From assembly GCA_902473545.1 (NCBI GenBank), contig CABRSG010000188.1:1-5090 (forward strand): DNA of 5,090 bases, written 5' to 3'. Each line of letters starts with the position of its first letter. Position 1 is the first letter of the stretch. The notes beneath the pieces were generated by a model that searched no databases, was not told the origin of the DNA, and saw only the letters and a program-made list of their open reading frames with translations. The position numbers were made by a program, and so were the translations under genes. The stretch comes from an uncultured Lachnospiraceae bacterium. GTDB lineage: Bacteria > Bacillota > Clostridia > Lachnospirales > Lachnospiraceae. Below are positions 1 through 5,090 of this stretch, piece by piece.

Positions 1-479
1 CAGCGTCCAATAATGGAAGCTATGATTACGGACATCTGTATCTTGCCAGCGAGCTCAGCGTGAAAGACGGTACGAGCGAAGCGGCAGATATTCAGCGCCT
101 GGCGGATCTGATCCTGGTGGAAGAGGTAGGTACCTATACGGAGCAAAAGCTTTACACAGATGTTTACGGTATCCTGCACGACCGTTTGCTGGAGCTGAAT
201 GCGCAGGAAAATGCAAGGGTACTTTACAATCTGTCGGGAAATTATACGACCTTTACCGGAACGCTCACAGTGCAGACGGAGGGGACGTTAGAGACAGATG
301 CTTCTGTTCAGATTAAGGCGGACGGCGAGATGCTGTATGAAATTTCCGGGTTTGAGATGCATGAGGGGCCGGTTGCCTTTGAACTGGATGTCACAGGAAA
401 AAGTACGCTGGAAATCGTGACGTCATCGGAAGACCGGACGTGGATTTATCTGACGGATGACCGGATCGCGGCGAAGTAG
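1..479 (+). CDS. C-terminal part of a protein ending in an NPCBM-like domain (5' truncated)
   Basis: The reading frame is open from base 3 to the TAG at 477-479, giving 158 visible residues; the start lies upstream of the window. A GTG at 60 is in frame, but it has no ribosome binding site and the frame stays open before it, so I treat this as a truncated gene. Visible residues 1-65 look mainly helical and are not recognised. Residues about 69-155 (from position 207) resemble an NPCBM/NEW2 beta-sandwich: a YNLSGNYTTFTGTL strand, then a strand ending KADGEMLYE, then FELDVTGKSTLEIV, then a closing WIYLTDDRI. NPCBM modules occur on glycosidases and on assorted secreted or membrane proteins, so the domain alone does not give a substrate. 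The next gene starts 14 bases later with its own ribosome binding site, so the two are probably co-transcribed. Confidence is good that the gene is real, moderate for the domain, and low for any function. Confidence 0.8.
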   Translation, partial: ASNNGSYDYGHLYLASELSVKDGTSEAADIQRLADLILVEEVGTYTEQKLYTDVYGILHDRLLELNAQENARVLYNLSGNYTTFTGTLTVQTEGTLETDASVQIKADGEMLYEISGFEMHEGPVAFELDVTGKSTLEIVTSSEDRTWIYLTDDRIAAK

Positions 480-480
480 A

Positions 481-486
481 GAGAGG
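481..486 (+). promoter_or_regulatory. Ribosome binding site of the YARHG/FMN-binding protein gene
   Basis: GAGAGG lies 7 bases before the ATG at 494. It fixes that start over the out-of-frame ATG at 489, and no other in-frame start nearby has a comparable site. No promoter is visible in the 14-base gap after the upstream stop, which supports co-transcription. Confidence 0.65.
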
Positions 487-493
487 CGATGTT

Positions 494-2413
494 ATGAGAA
501 AAAGGAAGAGCCTGAAAAAAATGGCGGCAGCCGGGCTTTGCGCCTGCGTGGTATTATCCGCGCAGGGTGCAGACAGCCTGGCGGCGGAAATGAAATCGGA
601 AGCGGCAAAAACAGAGGCGCCGGACGCTTATCTTCCGGAAAGCAGCAGCCGCTATCTGGAAGAGGAGGAAGTGGAAGGCTGGACGCGCGGGGAGCTGGAA
701 TACGCGAGATACGAAATCTTTGCGCGGCGCGGGATGCTGTTCGATGATCCGGAGATAGCGGAATACTTTTCCGGAAAGAGCTGGTATTTTGGTTTCATAA
801 AAGAGAGCGATTTCCCGGAAAGTATGCTGAACGAATATGAGCTTGCGAATGCAGAGCTGCTGGAGCGTCTGGCGGTGGAAGCGGAGGATGACACTGAAGA
901 ATCCGGGACGGATGAAGAGCAAACCGCGGCAGAGGACAGCACTTTGGATACGGCCGGGACAGATGAAGCAGATGACACGAAATTCGGGTCAGGGGAAGTA
1001 GGAGCGGATGAGGCTGGGGGAGCTGTGATGGAAGAAGAAACCGGGGACGCAGGGAAACCGGCCAGGACAGATGCGACCGAACCGGATACTGAGGAAGAGA
1101 CAGAAACGGAGCAGGAGGTTTCTTATGTTCCGGGCGAATATACGGCGTATGCCGACGGCTATGCGGGTAAAATTATGGTGACCTGCACCTTCGACGAAAA
1201 GGGAATCGTCAGCATGGGCATGAACCTTTCCGGGGAAACTGCCGGGCAGGGAGCTGAGATTGGAAACGACTTGATAAAGAGCATCTTAAGAGATCAGACA
1301 AGCGAGGTGGATGCGATCGCCGGTGCGACCGTCACTTCCGATGCAGTCAAAGAGGCGGTAGCCGTCTGCATGGAGCAGGCGAAAGCCATCGCAGAGGACG
1401 GAACCGAGAAGGAATCCGAGCCGCAGACAGAAGCAGAGACGGAAGAGCCGGAAAGAGAAAGCGGTACGGAAGCGGAGACGGAAGAACCGGAGAGCGAAAC
1501 AGTGACGGAGGTGGAGACGGAAGAGCCGGAGAGCGAAACAGTGACAGAGATGGAGATGGAAGAGCCGGAGAGCGAAACAGTGACAGAAGCAGAGATGGAA
1601 GAGCCGGGATACAATAAAAATGAGGATCTGCATGACGTCGATATCATGGCGGAGATTGAGAAGCTAAAGGAGCAGGACAGCGGACAAAAGCAGACGGAGA
1701 CACAGGCTGCAGCGGAGGTACAGGAAAGCACGGACTCAGACATGGCGCGTAATATAGAGTATATATTCCCGGAAGTGGCGGAGCGCTACCTGGACCGTCA
1801 GGAGGTGGCAAGACTTTCTCCGCAGGCAGTCAGCTATGCCAAAAATGAAATCTATGCGCGTCACGGACGGAAATTTGCTTCGCAGGAGCTGAAGGATTAT
1901 TTTGGTTCTAAGAGCTGGTATGCGGGAACGGTAGATTCCGACGATTTCACGGATAAGGTGTTTAATGTTTATGAGCAGGCGAATCTTCTGCTGATTGTAG
2001 AATACGATACCTACAGGCTGGATCAGCCGGGCTACGACATTTATAAAGTAAATGAGGAGCTGTCTTTGTTCTCTGCGGAAACCTCCGAGGCAACTATCGC
2101 ACCGGAATCAAATTATCTGTCCGGACAATACATTTTTGGGGACAGTGATATTCGTTATCTGACAGAGGAGGAAGTGGACGTGCTGTCTGCGCGCGTAGCA
2201 TGTTATGCGCGTTATGAAATTTATGCGCGTCGGGGCGCGATCTTTACGCCGCAGGAGCTGAAGGAGTATTTTGGCTCTAAGAGCTGGTATGCGGGAAGAA
2301 TTAATCTGTCCGATTTTACATCTGAGATGTTCAATCAATACGAGCTGTACAATATGAAGCTTTTAAATGAGCGGGAAAAAACATTGGAGCCGGACGGTTA
2401 TCTGAACCGGTAA
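494..2413 (+). CDS. Secreted YARHG-domain protein with an FMN_bind domain and acidic repeat linkers
   Basis: This 639-residue protein is predicted to be exported. Residues 1-31 form a signal peptide: a basic start (MRKRKSLKK), a hydrophobic stretch, and likely signal peptidase I cleavage near SLAA at 28-31. No convincing lipobox is seen. Three YARHG domains lie at about 53-122, 431-500 and 554-623, each with a core such as YEIFARRG, NEIYARHG or YEIYARRG followed by YF.(G/S)KSWY and an (E/D)xxNxxLL-like end. Residues about 213-298 form an FMN_bind domain with the motif DAIAGATVTS at 273-282. In this family ApbE attaches FMN through a phosphoester to a threonine of the motif, here expected to be T279. 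The usual Ser/Thr before GAT is Ala276. Residues 125-208 and 300-420 are acidic linkers, the second containing 13-residue repeats. The role of YARHG is not established; a surface or envelope location is inferred. The gene follows an NPCBM-like gene by 14 bases. No plus-strand terminator is seen after the TAA. Confidence 0.9.
   Translation: MRKRKSLKKMAAAGLCACVVLSAQGADSLAAEMKSEAAKTEAPDAYLPESSSRYLEEEEVEGWTRGELEYARYEIFARRGMLFDDPEIAEYFSGKSWYFGFIKESDFPESMLNEYELANAELLERLAVEAEDDTEESGTDEEQTAAEDSTLDTAGTDEADDTKFGSGEVGADEAGGAVMEEETGDAGKPARTDATEPDTEEETETEQEVSYVPGEYTAYADGYAGKIMVTCTFDEKGIVSMGMNLSGETAGQGAEIGNDLIKSILRDQTSEVDAIAGATVTSDAVKEAVAVCMEQAKAIAEDGTEKESEPQTEAETEEPERESGTEAETEEPESETVTEVETEEPESETVTEMEMEEPESETVTEAEMEEPGYNKNEDLHDVDIMAEIEKLKEQDSGQKQTETQAAAEVQESTDSDMARNIEYIFPEVAERYLDRQEVARLSPQAVSYAKNEIYARHGRKFASQELKDYFGSKSWYAGTVDSDDFTDKVFNVYEQANLLLIVEYDTYRLDQPGYDIYKVNEELSLFSAETSEATIAPESNYLSGQYIFGDSDIRYLTEEEVDVLSARVACYARYEIYARRGAIFTPQELKEYFGSKSWYAGRINLSDFTSEMFNQYELYNMKLLNEREKTLEPDGYLNR
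1130..1387 (+). other. FMN_bind domain region (predicted covalent flavin site)
   Basis: This encodes residues about 213-298 of the YARHG protein. The segment begins PGEYTAYADGYAGKIMVTCTF, passes through a short strand (GIVSMGMNLSGET) and a helix ending in SILRDQTSEVD, and then reaches the GATVTS flavinylation-type motif at 277-282 followed by the helix DAVKEAVAVCMEQA. The order matches FMN_bind domains of NqrC, RnfG and extracellular flavoproteins. Flavinylation itself is predicted, not shown. Confidence 0.8.
1433..1607 (+). repeat. 39-bp in-frame tandem repeats encoding an acidic linker
   Basis: Four full 39-bp units lie at 1433-1471, 1472-1510, 1511-1549 and 1550-1588, with a 19-bp partial unit at 1589-1607. 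Each full unit encodes 13 residues of the type xExEEPESETVTE. Units 2 and 3, and units 3 and 4, match at 36 of 39 bases by eye; unit 1 is more diverged. The unit length is a multiple of three, so gain or loss of units keeps the frame and only changes linker length between the FMN_bind domain and the second YARHG domain. Confidence 0.9.
1882..1927 (+). repeat. Near-identical segment of YARHG domain 2 (pairs with 2251-2296)
   Basis: This 46-base stretch encodes QELKDYFGSKSWYAG in YARHG domain 2. It matches 2251-2296 at 44 of 46 bases by eye, mismatching in the codon after AAGGA and in the Gly/Ser codons. The identity includes synonymous positions, so it points to recent duplication or gene conversion between domains 2 and 3. 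Confidence 0.85.
2251..2296 (+). repeat. Near-identical segment of YARHG domain 3 (pairs with 1882-1927)
   Basis: This is the second copy of the duplicated 46-base segment, encoding QELKEYFGSKSWYAG. The similarity extends upstream into the NEIYARHG/YEIYARRG core at lower identity. YARHG domain 1 (650-859) does not share this nucleotide identity, so it is the older, diverged copy. Confidence 0.85.
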
Positions 2414-2429
2414 AATGCCGAACGGAATG

Positions 2430-2466
2430 AAAAAAACTGTCCGGCGTGCTGAGGAAAAGCCCGGAC
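2430..2466 (-). terminator. Probable intrinsic terminator of the LUD / small cysteine-rich gene unit
   Basis: Read on the minus strand, GTCCGG (2466-2461) can pair with CCGGAC (2444-2439) across a 16-base loop. Two bases later comes a run of seven T (plus-strand A at 2430-2436). It lies about 40 bases after the small gene's stop. The stem is only 6 bp but GC-rich, so the call is moderate. On the plus strand the hairpin lacks a T run, so it should not end transcripts of the YARHG gene. Confidence 0.55.
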
Positions 2467-2496
2467 TGAGCGGCTGAAAGAACCGCGCTTCCGGGC
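2459..2496 (-). other. Second GC-rich hairpin sharing an arm with the terminator
   Basis: The arms GCCCGGA (2459-2465) and TCCGGGC (2490-2496) pair over 7 bp, with an inner GCGG/CCGC stem (2470-2473 with 2483-2486). On the minus strand it is followed by only four T (2458-2455). Its 2459-2465 arm is also needed by the terminator stem at 2439-2466, so the two cannot form together. It may be a leading part of the termination region or a competing fold. Confidence 0.4.
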
Positions 2497-2504
2497 AATG
2501 AAGG

Positions 2505-2678
2505 TTAGTCGATATAATTCTGCGAGCATTTTACACAGGCGGAGTTGCGGCTGCACACGAAGGAGATCATGACATCCTCCGGGTAGCGGCTGCAGCTTCC
2601 TTTTTTGTATGTGACGGTATGCGTGACCTCGGAGGCATCCGTCGGGCACTTGTATTTGTAGTCTTTGGTATATTCCAT
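2505..2678 (-). CDS. Small cysteine-rich protein of unknown function (57 aa)
   Basis: The minus-strand frame runs from ATG at 2678-2676 to TAA at 2507-2505 and encodes 57 residues beginning MEYTKDYKYKCP and ending CVKCSQNYID. I do not recognise the family. It has five cysteines, at 11, 29, 42, 48 and 51, the last two as a CxxC pair, and no signal peptide or membrane segment. This suggests a small cytoplasmic metal-binding (zinc-ribbon-like) or redox protein, but that is inference. The support for a real gene is a strong ribosome binding site, AAAGGA at 2690-2685, 6 bases before the ATG. It also starts 29 bases after the LUD stop on the same strand and is followed by a plausible terminator. 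It probably shares the LUD promoter, and both proteins being cysteine-rich hints at linked function. Confidence 0.7.
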   Translation of the reverse strand: MEYTKDYKYKCPTDASEVTHTVTYKKGSCSRYPEDVMISFVCSRNSACVKCSQNYID

Positions 2679-2684
2679 AAATAA

Positions 2685-2690
2685 TCCTTT
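2685..2690 (-). promoter_or_regulatory. Ribosome binding site of the small cysteine-rich gene
   Basis: The minus-strand sequence reads GGAAAGGA, with AAAGGA 6 bases before the ATG. It decides the start of a gene too short to be called on length alone. Confidence 0.65.
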
Positions 2691-2707
2691 CCGCCTGTCT
2701 GGGTTCC

Positions 2708-3340
2708 TTAAAATCCGAGAGACTCGCCTACAAGGATTACCTGGATGCGTCCCGGGAAACGGTTGTAATGCTGAACGTGCAGCATATTACAGATCTTCTC
2801 CGGCGAGAAGCAGTTGTGACAGACACCGTCCTTTGCGCAGGGAGTGGAGAGACCGAGCCGGATCGCGTTTGGAGGTGCAGCAATGTTGTGTACGCGCGCT
2901 ACAGCGGCTTCCAGATCGGATACCGCCTTGTTCATACCGACCAGCATGATCACATGATCCGGCCCATAGGAGAGCGCGGCGACGCGGTTGCCCGTTCCGT
3001 CGATGTTCACAAGCTGCCCGTCAAGTGTGACGGCGTTTGCGCTCATCAGAAAATAATCGGCGGAAAATGCCTTGCGGTAGAATGCTTTCCGGTCCTCTGG
3101 CGGAATCTCTGCGCGGTCCCACAGCTCCACCGGCGCGTTCTTTAAAGCATCCAGAAGACCGCACTCTTTGATGGACTCCGATCCGCCCCAGGTGACGGTG
3201 GCGCCCTCCGGGATCATGGACAGAGCTTTTTCAACGGCGCTTTTGCAGTCCGGGCAGTAGTGCCCGTCCATGCCGCGTTTATGTAAAGCTTTGATGATCG
3301 TCTCAGCCTGTTTCTCGTAAAAAACTGACATTGCACTCAT
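2708..3340 (-). CDS. LUD-domain protein (LutC/DUF162 family, stand-alone)
   Basis: This 210-residue protein matches the LUD domain over nearly its full length: TVTWGGSESIKECGLLDAL at 48-66, SADYFLMSANAVTLDGQLVN at 93-112, then IDGTGNRVAALSYGPDHVIMLVG, and an end of VILVGESLGF. LUD proteins include LutC and the LUD part of LutB, which belong to the L-lactate oxidation complex LutABC. No LutA or LutB is visible here, so a lactate role is not supported; this is the short single-domain type common in Clostridia. It has Cys29/Cys32 (HYCPDC) and a cluster at Cys168, 174, 177 and 184 (C-x5-C-x2-C-x6-C), which could bind a metal or Fe-S centre (inference). There is no signal peptide, so it is cytoplasmic. 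The ATG has AAAGGAG at 3354-3348, 7 bases upstream. It leads a two-gene unit with the small cysteine-rich gene. Confidence 0.9.
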   Translation of the reverse strand: MSAMSVFYEKQAETIIKALHKRGMDGHYCPDCKSAVEKALSMIPEGATVTWGGSESIKECGLLDALKNAPVELWDRAEIPPEDRKAFYRKAFSADYFLMSANAVTLDGQLVNIDGTGNRVAALSYGPDHVIMLVGMNKAVSDLEAAVARVHNIAAPPNAIRLGLSTPCAKDGVCHNCFSPEKICNMLHVQHYNRFPGRIQVILVGESLGF

Positions 3341-3377
3341 AAGAAAACTCCTTTCAATACTATTCTATATTTCTTTT

Positions 3378-3406
3378 ATCATACCATCAAACAGAAGAAA
3401 AAGCAA
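3378..3406 (-). promoter_or_regulatory. Predicted SigA-type promoter of the LUD unit
   Basis: On the minus strand TTGCTT (3406-3401) and TATGAT (3383-3378) are separated by exactly 17 bases. The -10 is preceded by TGG, giving the extended form TGnTATGAT, which offsets the weak -35. Predicted transcription start is near 3371, leaving about 30 bases of leader that contains only the ribosome binding site. It is the best promoter match in the window. Confidence 0.65.
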
Positions 3407-3467
3407 TGAATCGAAATGTCTGTCATAAAAGTATTCTGAGGGGGAGTTTTGTGAAAAACAGAACGTA

Positions 3468-3477
3468 ATTTGCACAT
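3468..3477 (+). repeat. Direct repeat ATTTGCACAT, copy 1 (possible operator)
   Basis: The same 10 bases recur at 3517-3526, 49 bases further on. Copy 1 is also the left part of an inverted repeat TTTGC (3469-3473) / GCAAA (3483-3487). The two copies flank the candidate -10 of the solute-binding protein gene, so a regulator could bind both. This is inferred from position only. Confidence 0.4.
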
Positions 3478-3508
3478 AAAAAGCAAACATTTTTCGCGGT
3501 GCATAGGT

Positions 3509-3514
3509 TATACT
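3509..3514 (+). promoter_or_regulatory. Weak candidate -10 for the solute-binding protein / sensor unit
   Basis: TATACT matches the -10 consensus at 5 of 6 bases, but the sequence 17 bases upstream (3486-3491, AACATT) is not a good -35 and there is no extended -10. If used, the promoter probably needs an activator. The leader would be about 90 bases. No better plus-strand promoter was found between 3341 and 3610. Confidence 0.35.
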
Positions 3515-3516
3515 GG

Positions 3517-3526
3517 ATTTGCACAT
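3517..3526 (+). repeat. Direct repeat ATTTGCACAT, copy 2 (possible operator)
   Basis: This is an exact copy of 3468-3477, placed just after the candidate -10 and over the expected transcription start. Binding here would be expected to repress. The downstream leader also contains small inverted repeats, TGCC/GGCA (3532-3546) and CTGC/GCAG, of unclear meaning. Confidence 0.4.
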
Positions 3527-3610
3527 TTGTGTTGCCGGGATGCGGCATAGCAATACGGGCAGGCTGCGACAGCAGCAGTATATCAATTTTTGGAGACTGA
3601 GGCGTAAGTA

Positions 3611-4408
3611 ATGAGAAAGAATACTTTTTGCAGAATTTTGCTGCTGACATCCTTTGCCGGAATGCTGGCAGGAGCGACTGATGTACAGGCGGCGGATAAG
3701 ACGCTGCGCGTAGGCGTTCGGGGAGATATCATGAATTTCAGCTATTTAAGCGAGACAAACGGAAAATACTATGGTATGGAAATTGATCTTGCGCAGGCGC
3801 TTGCGAAGGAGCTTGGCTATTCTAATCTGGAATATGTACAGGTAACCCCGGATAACCGAAAGGACACGCTGCAGAGCGGAGACGTAGACTGTCTGATTGC
3901 AGCGTATTCCATATCTGAAAGCCGTCAGGAAAATTTTGACTTTTCCCCGGCGTATTACACGGATGATACCGTGATCATGGTAGAGGAGTCCTGTGGATTT
4001 CAGAGCGTACAGGACCTGAAGAATATGACGATCGGCATCCTTGGCGGAACCAATGCGGGACCGCTGCTTGCCATTAAGTTTAACGAAATCGGCATCATCG
4101 GTGACACGGTGGTACTGAACAATGACAATGAGACGCAGTATGACAATCTCCGCGTCCTCAAGCTGGACAGCTACGAGCAGGTCAGCGAGGCTTTGGAGGA
4201 AGGTGTTATTGATGCGGCATGTATGGACGGGGTGATTGCCAGGGCATACATGAACGACGATCGTACTTTCCTTGAGCTGGATATTGCACAGCAGGAATAT
4301 GGTGTAGCTACTCAGTATGGCTCCGAGCTCAGTGCGCCGATGGCTGAGGCGGTTCAAAAGCTTCTGGATGACGGAACGATAGACGCGCTTATTGATAAGT
4401 GGGATTAA
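3611..4408 (+). CDS. Extracellular solute-binding protein, family 3 (amino-acid type)
   Basis: This 265-residue protein is an exported family 3 periplasmic-binding-type protein. Residues 1-27 are a signal peptide with likely cleavage after VQA (25-27). There is no lipobox cysteine, which is unusual for a Gram-positive binding protein serving an ABC importer. The mature part starts LRVGVRGD, followed by YYGMEIDLAQALAKELGY (lobe 1), YSISESRQENFDFSPAYY at 99-116, IGILGGTNAGPLL (lobe 2), and VIDAACMDGVIARAY at 199-213. By family knowledge Arg105 should hold the ligand carboxylate and Asp206 the amino group, so an amino-acid-like ligand is likely but not identified. The length is normal. The ATG has GAGG at 3599-3602, 8 bases upstream. 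No permease or ATPase gene follows; a Cache-type sensor gene starts 13 bases after the stop, which suggests a role in sensing rather than import. Confidence 0.9.
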   Translation: MRKNTFCRILLLTSFAGMLAGATDVQAADKTLRVGVRGDIMNFSYLSETNGKYYGMEIDLAQALAKELGYSNLEYVQVTPDNRKDTLQSGDVDCLIAAYSISESRQENFDFSPAYYTDDTVIMVEESCGFQSVQDLKNMTIGILGGTNAGPLLAIKFNEIGIIGDTVVLNNDNETQYDNLRVLKLDSYEQVSEALEEGVIDAACMDGVIARAYMNDDRTFLELDIAQQEYGVATQYGSELSAPMAEAVQKLLDDGTIDALIDKWD

Positions 4409-4410
4409 CA

Positions 4411-4416
4411 GGAGGG
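4411..4416 (+). promoter_or_regulatory. Ribosome binding site fixing the GTG start of the sensor gene
   Basis: GGAGGG lies 5 bases before GTG at 4422. It favours this non-ATG start over the in-frame ATG at 4509, which would remove the membrane segment. Confidence 0.7.
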
Positions 4417-4421
4417 CAGCT

Positions 4422-5090
4422 GTGTCAAAGAGATTAAAAAGAAAAAATGCGATTATAATAGCCGTGGAGCTGATCTGTCTCATTGTTCTGGGAGTATTTC
4501 TGAATAATATGCAGGTTTCTTTTTCGGCAAGAGAACAGGCGGTAGAGCTGGAGCAGAAATCCGCTCCGCTGAAGGAAGCGTCGGAGAAAGCGAAAGCAGA
4601 GGCAAAAGAGCACGCGGAGGCTTATGACGTCATGTATCAGTCCAAAGCGGAAAGCATGGCATACATGATCCGGGAAAAGGTGGACGAAAACGTTACGGAC
4701 GCACTGCTGAAGCAGTACCGTGAGCTTTTAAACGTGAACAATGTGCTGGTGCTTGATAAAGAGGGCAGAGTGCTGGCAAATGCAGAAAAATCACGTGCTG
4801 ATTTTACCCGCGCGCGCTACAACCAGCTCCGCACCGTATTTCAGGACGGAGAGCCGTCCGAGGCGTTTGAAGTAGACGTGGACGATCAGACGTACCGCTA
4901 TTATGGTGCGCAGATCGACGACGGGACCATGGCAGTGATCGAGCAGGATCCGGCGGAACTGAAAGCGCTTCTGGAGGATACCTCTACCTGGAAGAGTATC
5001 CTGCGCAACATCAGTGTTGGAACTACCGGATATGCGTTTGCGGTATCTGCAAAAGACTACACCTTCCGGTATCATCCGGATTCGGCTCTG
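4422..5090 (+). CDS. Membrane sensor protein with Cache-like extracellular domain (3' truncated)
   Basis: The frame is open from GTG at 4422 to the window end, giving 223 residues with the C-terminus missing. A basic start (MSKRLKRK) precedes one membrane segment at about 9-29, which includes Glu16. A charged helical stretch at about 36-90, probably coiled coil, follows. Residues about 70-172 resemble the membrane-distal half of a double Cache domain (NNVLVLDKEGRVLANAE at 107-123; YYGAQIDDGTMAVIEQD at 160-176). Residues 184-223 begin a second half with VGTTGYAFAVSAKDYTFRYHP, close to the GxTGYxFxxx(4-8)xxHP signature of dCache_1. Such N-termini occur on histidine kinases, diguanylate cyclases, chemoreceptors and SpoIIE-type phosphatases, and the output cannot be told from here. 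It starts 13 bases after the solute-binding protein gene, so the two are almost surely one operon and may form a ligand-sensing pair. Confidence 0.85.
   Translation, partial: MSKRLKRKNAIIIAVELICLIVLGVFLNNMQVSFSAREQAVELEQKSAPLKEASEKAKAEAKEHAEAYDVMYQSKAESMAYMIREKVDENVTDALLKQYRELLNVNNVLVLDKEGRVLANAEKSRADFTRARYNQLRTVFQDGEPSEAFEVDVDDQTYRYYGAQIDDGTMAVIEQDPAELKALLEDTSTWKSILRNISVGTTGYAFAVSAKDYTFRYHPDSAL

Noticed and set aside
494..547. Lipobox at LCAC (residues 15-18) of the YARHG protein
   Set aside because: Cysteine at the -2 position and a hydrophobic stretch continuing past the candidate cysteine do not fit lipoprotein signals; ordinary signal peptidase I cleavage is more likely.
457..747. Plus-strand frame overlapping the start of the YARHG gene
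   Set aside because: It is Arg/Gly-rich, has no family match and competes with a protein with a clear signal peptide and domains.
1294..1743. Serine-rich minus-strand open frame with repeats
   Set aside because: It is the reverse of the acidic Glu/Thr repeat linker in the YARHG protein; the repeats come from the sense strand.
2582..2609. GCTGCAGC palindrome followed by TTCCTTTTTT as a plus-strand terminator for the YARHG gene
   Set aside because: The palindrome has no room for a proper loop, it lies about 180 bases past the stop, and it is within the small minus-strand gene, where it encodes Lys-Lys-Gly-Ser-Cys-Ser.
2665..3145. Plus-strand frames opposite the LUD gene
   Set aside because: They are antisense to a conserved protein and lack sensible start sites or recognisable domains.
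3451..3468. Five-codon frame GTG...TAA after a GGGGGAG motif
   Set aside because: The Shine-Dalgarno-like motif is good, but the frame is tiny, lies upstream of the candidate promoter, and has no supporting promoter of its own.
3540..3611. Possible 23-codon leader peptide (ATG at 3540, TAA overlapping the ATG at 3611)
   Set aside because: The TAATG overlap is suggestive of translational coupling, but no ribosome binding site precedes the ATG and the peptide has no regulatory codon run beyond three glutamines.
3365..3650. Minus-strand frames in the divergent intergenic region
   Set aside because: Short, without ribosome binding sites, and overlapping the LUD promoter and the start of the binding-protein gene; low-complexity AT-rich sequence explains them.
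3746..4483. Long minus-strand open frame of 245 codons antisense to the solute-binding protein gene
   Set aside because: It lies fully opposite a well-recognised gene, has no family resemblance, and its leucine/isoleucine/arginine-rich product is what reversed coding sequence gives.

Overview
The window looks like part of a Clostridia chromosome, most likely Lachnospiraceae or a close relative. This is inferred from Gram-positive secretion signals, strong AGGAGG-like ribosome binding sites, balanced base composition, and the gene families present (YARHG-domain proteins, a stand-alone LUD-domain protein, a family 3 solute-binding protein beside a Cache sensor). No RNA gene, transposase, CRISPR array or phage gene was seen.

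Layout. (1) Positions 1-2413, plus strand, hold an exported-protein operon. It starts with the 3' end of a gene whose product ends in an NPCBM-like beta domain. After 14 bases comes a 639-residue secreted protein with three YARHG domains, a predicted covalent-FMN domain (FMN_bind) and acidic linkers, one of them built from 39-bp tandem repeats. (2) Positions 2430-3406, minus strand, hold a convergent two-gene unit: a 210-residue LUD-domain protein followed by an easily missed 57-residue cysteine-rich protein. It has a recognisable extended -10 promoter and a likely intrinsic terminator. (3) Positions 3407-3610 are a divergent intergenic region with a weak candidate promoter and a 10-bp direct repeat. 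(4) Positions 3611-5090, plus strand, hold a solute-binding protein without a lipobox. It is followed 13 bases later by a membrane-anchored sensor with a Cache-like extracellular region, cut off by the window end.

How the parts may work together. The first operon appears to act at the cell surface. The FMN_bind domain suggests that its main product carries flavin outside the membrane, but the ApbE flavin transferase and any redox partner are not in the window. The last two genes look like a ligand-sensing pair rather than an importer, since no permease or ATPase lies between them; what follows the sensor is unknown. The LUD unit is separate and cytoplasmic, and its two proteins are both rich in cysteine. 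The most notable items are the YARHG/FMN_bind architecture, the small cysteine-rich protein next to LUD, and the binding-protein/Cache-sensor pair. None amounts to clear proof of a new system.
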